Of a stretch of 51,312 nt of DNA, positions 8,836 through 16,892 are shown piece by piece (position 1 is the stretch's first letter; every line of letters begins with the position of its first letter). The notes under the pieces were generated by a model. That model was not told where the DNA came from. It made no database searches and was given only the letters and a program-made list of their open reading frames with translations. The DNA is taken from the NCBI GenBank assembly GCA_964434935.1, contig CAYSWS010000007.1, forward strand, positions 1 through 51,312. Reading direction: 5' to 3'. The position numbers and the translations under genes were made by a program. The stretch is from CAYSWS01 sp964434935 (GTDB lineage: Bacteria > Patescibacteriota > WWE3 > UBA101185 > UBA10185).

Positions 8836-10029
8836 ATGAATCTGCCTTTCTTTAAGAAAAAAGCCAAAAAAACACCAAAATTCTTAACTCTGGAGATCAG
8901 TTCCGAGAGTGTGCGCTGCTTGGCTTTTTATAAAGAGGATGGCAGCCTTAAGATCATTGGTAGCGGTACTTCTCCCTTGGAAGCGGGGGCGGTGAGGAAC
9001 GGTATCATCATTGATCCGGGACTAGTGGTGCAGGCTACCCAGGAAGCCATGAACTCTGCTACTCAAAACGCTGAGGATGCTATAAAAAACGTTATCATAG
9101 GCGTTAGCAGCGATCTTTGCCTGGAAAACGTGACCACAGCCAAGATCACCAGAGGCTCCGGCACGCCTATCACCGAAAAGGAAGTGGAGAGTTTTAATGA
9201 GAAGATAGCCACATCCTCGGAAATGCAGGCCCAAAACTATTATTCCTCTCTAAAAGGTGATGAGGATACAGAACTGCAAATGATCACCTCCTCCCTGGTC
9301 TATATCAAACTCGATAACGAACTGGTCGATAATCTGGAGGGAAAGAACGGACAAGTTGTTGAAATGGCACTTTATACCGCCTTCTGCCCCACCTATCATG
9401 TGGTGGCCATCCAAAAACTGAGCAAGAAGCTGAAACTGAATGTGCTGGCTATTAGCCCTATAAATTTTGCCGTCATGAAAACACTTAAGCAATCGGACAT
9501 GGAAAGCAACGATGCCATACTGGCCCAAGTTGGTTCCGATTTTACAAACATTGGCGTGGTGTTCGGTGGAGCGGTCATAAAAAATAAGAGCCTACACATT
9601 GGTTTTAAGCACTTTGTGGATGAGATCAGCCGTATCATGGGCCTGACCCACTCTGAGGCCTCTAAGGTGGTGTATAGCCACTCTGTAGGCTCCCTTTCTG
9701 CCAGCGAGAGTGTTGTCATTCAAAACTGCTTGGAAGAAGTTCTAAACATTTGGCTGGAGGGGATAAAACTCCTGTTTGGCGACTTTGCCGGTGTAAAAAC
9801 TTTCGCCCCACACATGTATCTGTTCGGAGAAGGAGTGCAGCTACCGGAGATAGAGGATGTGCTGGATAAAGAACCGTGGCCCAAAAGCATTCCCTTTAAA
9901 TCTCCCCCTACCATAAAGGCTCTTATTGTCGGCGATCTGGCAAAGGTTGCTGATGCCACCGGAGCTGTGGTCTCCCATGAGTGGGTGCCGGCGGCAGCCC
10001 TGGCGTATATTTATGAGGAAGTGATATGA
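8836..10029 (+). CDS. PilM/FtsA-like actin-fold ATPase
   Basis: 397 residues. The order of segments fits the FtsA/PilM (SHS2-containing) branch of the actin superfamily: an N-terminal LTLEISSESVRCLAF strand pair (phosphate-1 region), an SHS2-like insert, then a LAQVGSDFTNIGVVFGG segment (phosphate-2-like) and a C-terminal FGEG adenosine-like motif. A lysine-rich N-terminus (FFKKKAKK) could touch the membrane. Its stop overlaps the start of a single-pass membrane protein (ATGA). In type IV pilus systems PilM binds the cytoplasmic tail of such a partner, and a similar pairing is likely here. True FtsA is less likely because no ftsZ is adjacent. Confidence 0.75.
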   Translation: MNLPFFKKKAKKTPKFLTLEISSESVRCLAFYKEDGSLKIIGSGTSPLEAGAVRNGIIIDPGLVVQATQEAMNSATQNAEDAIKNVIIGVSSDLCLENVTTAKITRGSGTPITEKEVESFNEKIATSSEMQAQNYYSSLKGDEDTELQMITSSLVYIKLDNELVDNLEGKNGQVVEMALYTAFCPTYHVVAIQKLSKKLKLNVLAISPINFAVMKTLKQSDMESNDAILAQVGSDFTNIGVVFGGAVIKNKSLHIGFKHFVDEISRIMGLTHSEASKVVYSHSVGSLSASESVVIQNCLEEVLNIWLEGIKLLFGDFAGVKTFAPHMYLFGEGVQLPEIEDVLDKEPWPKSIPFKSPPTIKALIVGDLAKVADATGAVVSHEWVPAAALAYIYEEVI

Positions 10030-11555
10030 CAAAAATAGAAGTAGAACTACACGAAGATGTCATTAGCATAATACATAAGTTAAAGAATGTGGCCGATACC
10101 GGCGTGGAGCTCATTGTGCCCGAGGGGGCTGTGCTATTCGATAACATATTGAATTTAAAACTTCTACGCAACTGGTCCGATCAGGAGGGCAAGGTCATAA
10201 ATTTCCAAACGGATGATGTCGGCGGACAAAATTTGCTCATGTCCCTGGAGGAGGAAGCCTCTTTTCCGGAAGAAATAACACCCGAAAACGTGGAGGCTAT
10301 TGAAGAAGAAGTTCCTGCTCAAAAATTTGCCATGCCTAAGATGCGCCTGACTTTGCCTGTCATAAAGCTTAAGAAGGGTAAAATATTCTTGGTTCTGATC
10401 ATTGTGGCCGGATTACTGGGCGTGGTCGGGGTGGTGACTTATAGATATGTTTCCCGTCTGCCTCAAGCTCATGTCAAAATTGTTGTGAACTCTCAGCCTT
10501 TGACCAGAAGTTTTGAGATCAAGGTCATTAGTGGCCATGATACCAGCGCTGATGAAAAAATATTAAAGGGTACCACTTTAGAAGCCGGCCTGGACGACGA
10601 GGTAATTGTAGAAACCACGGGAGAAAAAATAGTGGGAGAGAAGGCCAAAGGAGAGATCACTATTTACAACAAGACCACCGAGGAAAAGAAATTCAAAAAA
10701 GGTACGGACATTATTTACCGGGACAAAGATGATGATAAGTTTGTTTACGAACTTAGAGATGACATTACCGTGGGCCCCAGCGTAGATGATCCCGGCCCTC
10801 CGCCCGGAGAAATATGGGGAAGTGCTGATGTGGAAGTTGAGGCCAAAGAGATCGGCAAAGACTACAACATTGATAAGGGTGAGGACCTGGAGGTAGAAGA
10901 TCAAGATGATTCTGATTTTGTAGCCAAGGTCAACAAGGACATTGATGGGGGCAAGGAGGAGACCATCAAGATAGTGGCACAAGAAGATATGGACAAGGCC
11001 ATACAAACCCTACAGGAAAATTCCAAAGAAAAGGCCTTAAAAGCGCTGGACCAAAAGATCACCGGAGATCAAAAACTTATCAGCGGCTCTGAAAACGTGG
11101 CTGTTGTTAAGGAGACCTTCAGCCACAAACTGGGCGACGAAACGGAAGAACTAAAGCTATCACAAACTTTTTCCGCTAAGTGCTTGACCTATGTTTCAGG
11201 GGACCTCAACACTTTGGTGGATACCCTCACGGAAAGTTTCGTACCTGAAGGCTTTGAGCTCTCCGATAAAGAAAGGGCTGTTAATGTTGAGGTTTTGGGC
11301 AACACGGAAACCACCCTACTTAACGACTCCGAAGCCGACCTGCAGGTCACTCTTAAGACTTTTGTGGTCACGGACATTTCCGAGGACTCTATAAAACAAG
11401 CTCTCATGGGCCTGACCGTGAACGAAGCAGAAAAATATCTTGGTAGCATTAGAAATGTTAAAACTTACGAACTCAGCATAAATCCACACGTTCCCTTTTT
11501 CGATAACGTACCCAAAGACGAATCCCGCATAATTATAAATCTGGAAAGAGAATAG
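10026..11555 (+). CDS. Single-pass membrane protein with baseplate-J-like exterior domain
   Basis: 509 residues. A cytoplasmic N-terminal domain has the pattern I-V-P-E-G-A...L-N-L-K-L-L followed by a T-D-D-x-G strand. One membrane helix lies at residues about 120-140. A long beta-rich exterior part contains the GEITIYNKT and GTDIIYRDKD strands, followed later by E-I-G-K-D-Y-N-I, as in the baseplate J/gp47-like proteins of Patescibacteria. Translation is coupled to the PilM-like gene by ATGA overlap. With the TraD-like ATPase and PilM-like protein it forms a small envelope-spanning module. The exact function is unknown. Confidence 0.72.
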   Translation: MTKIEVELHEDVISIIHKLKNVADTGVELIVPEGAVLFDNILNLKLLRNWSDQEGKVINFQTDDVGGQNLLMSLEEEASFPEEITPENVEAIEEEVPAQKFAMPKMRLTLPVIKLKKGKIFLVLIIVAGLLGVVGVVTYRYVSRLPQAHVKIVVNSQPLTRSFEIKVISGHDTSADEKILKGTTLEAGLDDEVIVETTGEKIVGEKAKGEITIYNKTTEEKKFKKGTDIIYRDKDDDKFVYELRDDITVGPSVDDPGPPPGEIWGSADVEVEAKEIGKDYNIDKGEDLEVEDQDDSDFVAKVNKDIDGGKEETIKIVAQEDMDKAIQTLQENSKEKALKALDQKITGDQKLISGSENVAVVKETFSHKLGDETEELKLSQTFSAKCLTYVSGDLNTLVDTLTESFVPEGFELSDKERAVNVEVLGNTETTLLNDSEADLQVTLKTFVVTDISEDSIKQALMGLTVNEAEKYLGSIRNVKTYELSINPHVPFFDNVPKDESRIIINLERE

Positions 11556-11556
11556 C

Positions 11557-11991
11557 ATGGCCAAACACTCCGGAGTTAAAGATCCTTTGCAAGAAAAGTT
11601 ATTGGGCATTGATTATGGCTCAACCAACATAGGACTGGCTTTTGGCATCAACGGGTTCGTTTCTCCCCTTAAGGTCATCAGTGGTAAAAACACCAACGAG
11701 GCCTTGGCCGAGATCTCCAGGTATGTCATCGAAAACAAAGTGGAAAAAGTGGTAGTGGGCCTCCCCCTGCGTTCGGACGGCAAAGAAACACCTCAGTCAA
11801 GAGAAGTGAGAAATTTTGGAAAAATACTCAAGATACATACCAAAAGACCTATCTTCTACGTCAACGAGTATCGCACCAGCAAGGAAAGCGTGACCGAAGC
11901 TATAAATCTGGGTATTTCCAAAAAAAGAAGACAAATAGTGGATCACCTGTCCGCGGCTTTGATACTAAAGGAATATTACTCCAGACTCTAA
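11557..11991 (+). CDS. ruvX: YqgF/RuvX-family nuclease
   Basis: RNase H-fold protein of the YqgF family (16S rRNA 5' maturation or Holliday-junction resolution). It has 144 residues. GIDYGSTNIGLAF at residues 17-29 carries the first catalytic Asp, VVVGLPLRSDG follows, and QIVDHLSAALIL near the C-terminus supplies the last catalytic Asp. Length and motif order match the family. The start lies 1 base after the upstream stop, so it is part of the same operon. It is convergent with the minus-strand zinc-ribbon gene, 6 bases away. Confidence 0.93.
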   Translation: MAKHSGVKDPLQEKLLGIDYGSTNIGLAFGINGFVSPLKVISGKNTNEALAEISRYVIENKVEKVVVGLPLRSDGKETPQSREVRNFGKILKIHTKRPIFYVNEYRTSKESVTEAINLGISKKRRQIVDHLSAALILKEYYSRL

Positions 11992-11997
11992 AAGACC

Positions 11998-12231
11998 TTA
12001 TTTCCCCTTCTTCTTTTCCGTTTTCATTTTCATAGTTACTTCCGTAGACTCACAGTTGTAACACTGAAAATTCTCACCCGGCTCCAAGCACGAAGGACAC
12101 ATATAGATGCCGTCCATGAGGATGAGATCGTCCTGCTCACATTTGTTACAGAGAAAGAGAACGTCCTCGCGCGGGATCTCTCCGCAATTAGGACAAAGGA
12201 AAGTGATGTTTTCCTCTTTTATATCTTCCAT
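11998..12231 (-). CDS. Zinc-ribbon protein with four CxxC knuckles
   Basis: 77 residues, not assigned to a named family. Four evenly spaced Cys pairs (CPNC, CNKC, CPSC, CYNC) would form two zinc sites, one double zinc ribbon. The C-terminal tail is basic (KTEKKKGK), compatible with nucleic acid or ribosome contact. It is divergent from the next plus-strand gene with only 22 bases between the two start codons. There is no membrane segment. Confidence 0.8.
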   Translation of the reverse strand: MEDIKEENITFLCPNCGEIPREDVLFLCNKCEQDDLILMDGIYMCPSCLEPGENFQCYNCESTEVTMKMKTEKKKGK

Positions 12232-12238
12232 ACGAACA

Positions 12239-12248
12239 TGCTAACATA
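12239..12248. promoter_or_regulatory. Overlapping divergent -10 elements
   Basis: On the plus strand TGC-TAACAT (12239-12247) ends exactly 6 bases before the ATG at 12254. On the minus strand TATGTT (12248 down to 12243) lies 11 bases from the minus ATG at 12231. The two -10 boxes occupy the same base pairs, so the promoters should exclude each other. Confidence 0.5.
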
Positions 12249-12253
12249 TAGGC

Positions 12254-12436
12254 ATGGAAATATTAACCGTCCTTTTATATGTTTATTTGGGATTGGGAAC
12301 CATATATGGCCTTTACCTATTATTTAACGGCTCGAGCAGTATTTGGAGTTTACCTATAAACATTTTGGGGGGTCCGATCATGGCAGTATATGTTTTGATA
12401 AAAACTAAGAGAGAGGGTCCTCTAAGAAAGAGGTAG
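12254..12436 (+). CDS. Small two-helix membrane protein
   Basis: 60 residues, unrecognised. Two hydrophobic helices (about residues 4-24 and 32-50) are joined by a short polar loop, with a basic tail (KTKREGPLRKR) that predicts a cytoplasmic C-terminus. It has a well-placed leaderless promoter and is followed after 6 bases by a HAD hydrolase gene, so it probably leads a two-gene unit. The reading frame is short, but promoter, charge pattern and spacing support it. Confidence 0.6.
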   Translation: MEILTVLLYVYLGLGTIYGLYLLFNGSSSIWSLPINILGGPIMAVYVLIKTKREGPLRKR

Positions 12437-12442
12437 TATTGT

Positions 12443-13171
12443 ATGTATAAGAATATTTTTTTAGGTAAAAAAGCGGCCTTTTTCGATTTGGATGGTACGA
12501 TTATTGACTCTATCCCATACTGGGAACGGGCGTGCAGAATAGTTCAAGAGGATGTCAGCCAAGACTCTGCTCCTTTGTATGGGCTGGCTAAGGGATCTTA
12601 TTTGGGAGAGTTTTGGAAGAGTGCCATTAAAGACTATGGTTTAAAAACCGGTCTTTCCGTCGATGAACTTTTGAAAAAAACTCATCATGAGTACCTTGAA
12701 CTTTTTAAGAGTGCGCCTCTGGAACCTAGGGATGGCTTCTGGAAATTAGCTGATGAGCTAAAAACTGACAAGAAATGGTCCTTGGCTTTGATATCCAATT
12801 CTGATCGCTCTGTAGTCACCCCCATTATTAGCTCACTTGGCCTGGATGGTGGGGCTTTTGATATCATAATTACCGGAGATGAGGTCGGACATAGAAAACC
12901 GTCCCCCGATATTTACCAAAAAGCACTCAAAGCCCTCAGACTTAAAAGCCGCGAGGTCGTAGTCTTTGAAGATTCGGTTACCGGATCCTCCGCGGCAGAG
13001 AAGGCAGGGCTGGATACTATTGCCATTTGGGACGGTAATATACCTGAGTATGATTACCCTAAAAATGTTTTGTTGTTTCTGCCTGACTTTGATAGCTTAC
13101 CCGGAAATCTTGATACAACCTTCATAGAGACTTCCAAAAATAAACTTAAGTCCATACAATCGGAATCCTAA
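12443..13171 (+). CDS. HAD-superfamily phosphohydrolase, beta-phosphoglucomutase-like
   Basis: 242 residues. All four HAD motifs are present: FFDLDGTIID (motif I nucleophile and acid/base Asp), ALISNSD (motif II Ser), HRKPSPDIY (motif III Lys) and VVFEDSVTG (motif IV acidic pair). A helical cap lies between motifs I and II, as in the PGMB/GPH subfamily that dephosphorylates or isomerises small sugar phosphates. The substrate cannot be read from sequence. A Shine-Dalgarno AAGAGG lies about 9 bases upstream. Confidence 0.9.
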   Translation: MYKNIFLGKKAAFFDLDGTIIDSIPYWERACRIVQEDVSQDSAPLYGLAKGSYLGEFWKSAIKDYGLKTGLSVDELLKKTHHEYLELFKSAPLEPRDGFWKLADELKTDKKWSLALISNSDRSVVTPIISSLGLDGGAFDIIITGDEVGHRKPSPDIYQKALKALRLKSREVVVFEDSVTGSSAAEKAGLDTIAIWDGNIPEYDYPKNVLLFLPDFDSLPGNLDTTFIETSKNKLKSIQSES

Positions 13172-13192
13172 CAATATTGATTGCTTTATCAT

Positions 13193-13201
13193 TGTGGATA
13201 A
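13193..13201 (-). promoter_or_regulatory. Consensus DnaA box upstream of dnaA
   Basis: TGTGGATAA, which is TTATCCACA on the minus strand, a perfect match to the TTATNCACA DnaA box. It is 62 bases before the dnaA ATG, in the only region that can hold the dnaA promoter, so it could mediate autoregulation. Confidence 0.7.
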
Positions 13202-13262
13202 CTCGTGTTAAATTATCAATACTATTTAAGTAGTCCTGTCCTACTTCTGCCTTCATTTTAGC

Positions 13263-14660
13263 ATGAGCAAAACAAATAAAGACAATGAACAGACGCCCGA
13301 TGCCGGGCAATTTTGGAAGAAAGTACTGGGTATCTTACAGACGGAACTTAACCCCTCCATATACAATACTTGGGTAAAAAGTATTACTCCGGAAAATCTT
13401 ACTTCCAGCTCTATAGACCTGGTCGTACCTATGGAGTACAGCGTGAAGCAACTGCAAAAATACGCTTCTTTATTGCAGGACTCCATAGATAAAGTTGGTG
13501 GAAGAAAATACAACATGAAATTTGTGGTCAAGAAAACTGCGGAGGTAGAAGAAATTGAGGAGGAGGACCTAGGACCTTTGTTCGAACCAAAAAAGGAAAC
13601 TAAATTAAGCAAAGCCCTACTGGACAGATCCGGACTTAATCCCAAATTCACCTTTGAGAATTTTATTATGGGCAACAGCAATCAGCTAGCTTATGCCATA
13701 GCCCAATCCGTAGCTGAAAATCCAGGTAAAAGCTATAATCCTTTCTTTCTTTACTCCGGGGTGGGCTTAGGAAAAACACACCTGGTGCAAGCCATAGGCA
13801 ATAAGATCCTGCAGGATAACCCTAAAGCCAATGTGGTCTACACTACAGGTGAGAGCTTCATGAACGAGCTTATTGAAGCCATTCAAAGCGGTAAGGGTCG
13901 TGGTAAGTACACTTCCAACGAATTCAGGAGCAAGTTCAGAAAAGCCGACGTTCTTCTCATTGATGACATCCAGTACATCGTGGGGCGGGAAGCCACACAA
14001 ATAGAGTTCTTCCACACTTTTAACAGCCTGTATATGGCCGGGAAGCAGATCGTGCTTACTTCAGATAGACCGCCTAAGGATTTTGTGAATTTGGAAAAAA
14101 GGATCACCTCCAGATTTGGCAGCGGCATCATTGCTGATATCCAATATCCGGATACTGACCTTCGTATAGCCATACTCAGGACCAAAAGGGACATCAATAA
14201 AGACGATATGCCCAACGAGATCATTGATTTCATCGCCCAAAAGATCACTTCTAACATCAGGGAGCTGGAGGGGGCTTATTTGCAGGTCCTTACTTCCGCC
14301 CAAGCTAATGGCCTCAAGCCGACGGTGGAGCTAGCCGAGCAAATCCTGGGTAAGAACATTGATCTCAGGAAAAAGAGATCCCTTACCCTCAACCAGATAC
14401 TCAACACGGTCTGTAAATATTATTCTGTAAAGACCACCGATGTTAAGGGCAAAAGAAGGACCAAAGGCATTGTTATACCCCGCCAGGTTGCCATGTATCT
14501 CATGCGCGAAATGACCGAAGAGCCTCTCATGAGCATAGGTAGTTTTTTAGGTGGACGTGACCATACTACGGTCATGCATGGTGTTGATAAGATACAGGAA
14601 GAGGTGACGGAGATGGGTAAGATCAGGCAAGATGTCAGTAATGTTAAGGACATGCTTTAA
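13263..14660 (+). CDS. dnaA: Chromosomal replication initiator DnaA
   Basis: Binds DnaA boxes and melts oriC. It has 465 residues. Domain I (residues about 12-90) includes W-x-K...L-N-P-S-I-Y-N-T-W. A short linker follows, then the AAA+ domain with Walker A SGVGLGKT (165-172) and Walker B LLIDDIQYI. Domain IV carries the DnaA signature RDHTTVMHG at about 432-440, which contacts the box. The usual GGVGLGKT has Ser in place of the first Gly. It is flanked by a DnaA box upstream and a cluster of box-like sites downstream. Confidence 0.98.
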   Translation: MSKTNKDNEQTPDAGQFWKKVLGILQTELNPSIYNTWVKSITPENLTSSSIDLVVPMEYSVKQLQKYASLLQDSIDKVGGRKYNMKFVVKKTAEVEEIEEEDLGPLFEPKKETKLSKALLDRSGLNPKFTFENFIMGNSNQLAYAIAQSVAENPGKSYNPFFLYSGVGLGKTHLVQAIGNKILQDNPKANVVYTTGESFMNELIEAIQSGKGRGKYTSNEFRSKFRKADVLLIDDIQYIVGREATQIEFFHTFNSLYMAGKQIVLTSDRPPKDFVNLEKRITSRFGSGIIADIQYPDTDLRIAILRTKRDINKDDMPNEIIDFIAQKITSNIRELEGAYLQVLTSAQANGLKPTVELAEQILGKNIDLRKKRSLTLNQILNTVCKYYSVKTTDVKGKRRTKGIVIPRQVAMYLMREMTEEPLMSIGSFLGGRDHTTVMHGVDKIQEEVTEMGKIRQDVSNVKDML

Positions 14661-14979
14661 GTGCTGTATAACTTGTGAGTTCTTCTGGATAATAGAATGT
14701 TCCACTATAAGTCGTGTTGATAAGGTGGGGAACATGTGCACAATTTTCTGCACATATTTTTTCGACTTATCAACACAGACGTAGCTTTTATTAAAGACGC
14801 TCTCGTAAGTATTCAGTAAAAAAGGTTTAAAGGTCAATGAAAATCAACTTATCAACAAAAGTATCGTCGTCATATCCTGTTTGCACAACATATATAAAGA
14901 GCTTACACATATCCACGTTCCCTACTACTACGTCTACTTATTATATATATATAATTTGTTATGATTCTGTGTATAAAAC
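14661..14979 (+). other. Probable chromosome origin (oriC)
   Basis: A 319-base non-coding stretch directly after dnaA. Sites within one mismatch of TTATNCACA are at 14684-14692 (-), 14715-14723 (-), 14735-14743 (-), 14746-14754 (+), 14767-14775 (+) and 14849-14857 (+). Three of them are the same variant, TTATCAACA. An 11-bp inverted repeat (GTGTTGATAAG, 14714-14724 against 14766-14776) frames the central sites. An AT-only tract at about 14938-14956 follows and could be the unwinding element. DnaA, box cluster and AT tract in this order is a standard oriC layout. The origin function itself is inference. Confidence 0.75.
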
Positions 14980-16128
14980 ATGTACATAATATCCATCATC
15001 TTTACTAAGATAGTTAACAAAGTTATAACCACTTTTAGATTGGGTTCGGGAAACACATGGCCCGGTCATTTGGTCTTAAAACTAAATCCCTACATTTGGA
15101 AAGATATAAAAAAGAGTCTTCCGGAAAGGGTAGCTTTCATCACCGGCACCAACGGCAAGACCACTACCTCAAAGATGTTAAGACATATTTTGGAGAAGCA
15201 AGGCATGCACGTGCTGCACAATGAGACAGGAGCCAACCTGCTAAACGGCGTTGTTTCCAGCATCCTATTGCACTCTGATCTCAGGGGCAGCTTGCCCTAT
15301 GAAGCAGCGGTCTTTGAGCTGGATGAGTTCACTTTGCCGGTTTTGATAAAACATATTAAGCCTCAAGTTGTAGCTTTCCTCAACTTGTCCCGTGACCAGT
15401 TGGATAGACATTGGGAATTGGATGTGGTCTTGGAGAAGTGGCAGAAAGTGGTAAGGCACATGTCACACGAGCAAGGTCTGATCTTGGACAGGACCGTCTC
15501 CAACCTTCGGTTACTAGCCGAGAGCTTTTCAGGAGAGACAAGCTTTTTCGACGATGACCTACAGATCCTCTCAGGCACAGGTTTAAAAGGAGATTTCAAC
15601 GCCAAAAATGCCAACTGTGCACTGATCCTAGCGGAAAAGCTAGGCGTTCCCGGACCCGAGGCTGAGAAATCTTTACAGGACTTTGCCTACGCCTACGGCA
15701 GGGGAGAAAAGACATTGTATGCAGACAGAAATTGGCAGATACTTCTGGCCAAAAATCCCGAAAGTATGAATCAAAACCTTAAATTGATACAAGCAGAAAA
15801 TTCTAGTACTGACACTATTTTGTATATTTTAAATGACAACATTCCTGATGGGCTGGATGTTTCCTGGATATACGATATTGATCCTAAACAGCTCAGGGCA
15901 GCAAGCCGGAGCAAAAAGGTATATGTGTCCGGAAAAAGAGCTTTGGATATGGCCATAAGGCTTCAGTATTCGGGAGTTGACGTGGTCAAAGAAAATGTGA
16001 GCAGCAATTTGCGTGAGGTTGTAAATAAAATGATCGGAGACGGCCATGTTCGCAAGATCTTGGTCCTACCAAACTACTCGGCCATGCTGGCCATAAGGAA
16101 GATCTTAGTGGGGAGGAAGATATTATGA
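14980..16128 (+). CDS. murT: Lipid II isoglutaminyl synthase subunit MurT, without zinc ribbon
   Basis: Mur-ligase-like subunit that activates D-Glu of lipid II for amidation by GatD. It has 382 residues. A hydrophobic N-terminus precedes the Mur ATP-binding motif GTNGKTTT (residues 56-63), then NETGANLLNG, and LNLSRDQLDRHWE, a conserved MurT segment. A C-terminal DUF1727-like region follows. Known MurT proteins carry a Cys4 zinc ribbon inserted in the middle domain. No Cys pair exists here and the protein is about 50 residues shorter, so that insert is missing. It overlaps gatD by ATGA-type coupling. Confidence 0.9.
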   Translation: MYIISIIFTKIVNKVITTFRLGSGNTWPGHLVLKLNPYIWKDIKKSLPERVAFITGTNGKTTTSKMLRHILEKQGMHVLHNETGANLLNGVVSSILLHSDLRGSLPYEAAVFELDEFTLPVLIKHIKPQVVAFLNLSRDQLDRHWELDVVLEKWQKVVRHMSHEQGLILDRTVSNLRLLAESFSGETSFFDDDLQILSGTGLKGDFNAKNANCALILAEKLGVPGPEAEKSLQDFAYAYGRGEKTLYADRNWQILLAKNPESMNQNLKLIQAENSSTDTILYILNDNIPDGLDVSWIYDIDPKQLRAASRSKKVYVSGKRALDMAIRLQYSGVDVVKENVSSNLREVVNKMIGDGHVRKILVLPNYSAMLAIRKILVGRKIL

Positions 16129-16892
16129 AAATGACCATCGCTTACTTTTACCCTCAAGAGCTCAACTTGTACGGCGACACCGGAAATGTAGAAATACTAG
16201 TGGCTAGAGCCAAGTCCAGAGAGATAAGTGTAAATGTGGTTGAGGTTGGTGCACAAGATAAACCCGATAGTTATTTTATGAAAAATGTGGACCTGGTGTT
16301 CATGGGCGGAGGGCCGGATTCGGGGCAGAAGCAAATGTATAAAGATCTTATCGAAAACAAAGGCCCATTGCTCAAAGAATACATAGAGAATGACGGCATA
16401 GCTCTGTTCATTTGCGGTTCGTATCAGCTTATGGGGCACTACTATCTCTCCGCCGATGGCAGTGAGCTGAAAGGCCTAGGTGTATATGATATGTATACCC
16501 AACACTTCGGCCATCAGAAGAAAAGATGCGTGGGTAACATTGTTTGTCGTTTGCATGCCTCCTTGCTGGAAGATCCCGTGTTCAAAGCTGTGAACCACAC
16601 GGGAGACAGTCTTGTCGGCTTTGAAAATCATGGCGGAAGAACATACTTAGCTAAGAGCCTAACTCCTTTAGCTCGAGTGATGTCAGGCTACGGCAACAAT
16701 GCCGAGGACAAGACCGAAGGTCTTCACTACAAAAATTCTTTGGGCACTTACTTACATGGACCTTTGCTTTCCAAAAACCCGCACCTGGCCGATTATCTTA
16801 TCGCTAAAGCGCTTGGTTTGGAGAAATTAGCTAGCTTAGATGATAATATTATTAACACTGCTCACTCTGCCCTGGAAAAAAGATTCACATGA
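16125..16892 (+). CDS. gatD: Lipid II isoglutaminyl synthase glutaminase subunit GatD
   Basis: Class I glutamine amidotransferase-like subunit (CobB/CobQ type) that supplies ammonia to MurT, converting D-Glu to D-isoGln in the peptidoglycan stem. It has 255 residues. The nucleophile is C97 in FICGSYQLMG, with GFENHGGRT and GTYLHGPLL supplying the catalytic His. The N-terminal YFYPQELNLYGDTGN is typical of GatD. It is coupled to murT upstream and to a WaaL-like gene downstream by 4-base overlaps, so all three share one message. Confidence 0.95.
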   Translation: MKMTIAYFYPQELNLYGDTGNVEILVARAKSREISVNVVEVGAQDKPDSYFMKNVDLVFMGGGPDSGQKQMYKDLIENKGPLLKEYIENDGIALFICGSYQLMGHYYLSADGSELKGLGVYDMYTQHFGHQKKRCVGNIVCRLHASLLEDPVFKAVNHTGDSLVGFENHGGRTYLAKSLTPLARVMSGYGNNAEDKTEGLHYKNSLGTYLHGPLLSKNPHLADYLIAKALGLEKLASLDDNIINTAHSALEKRFT

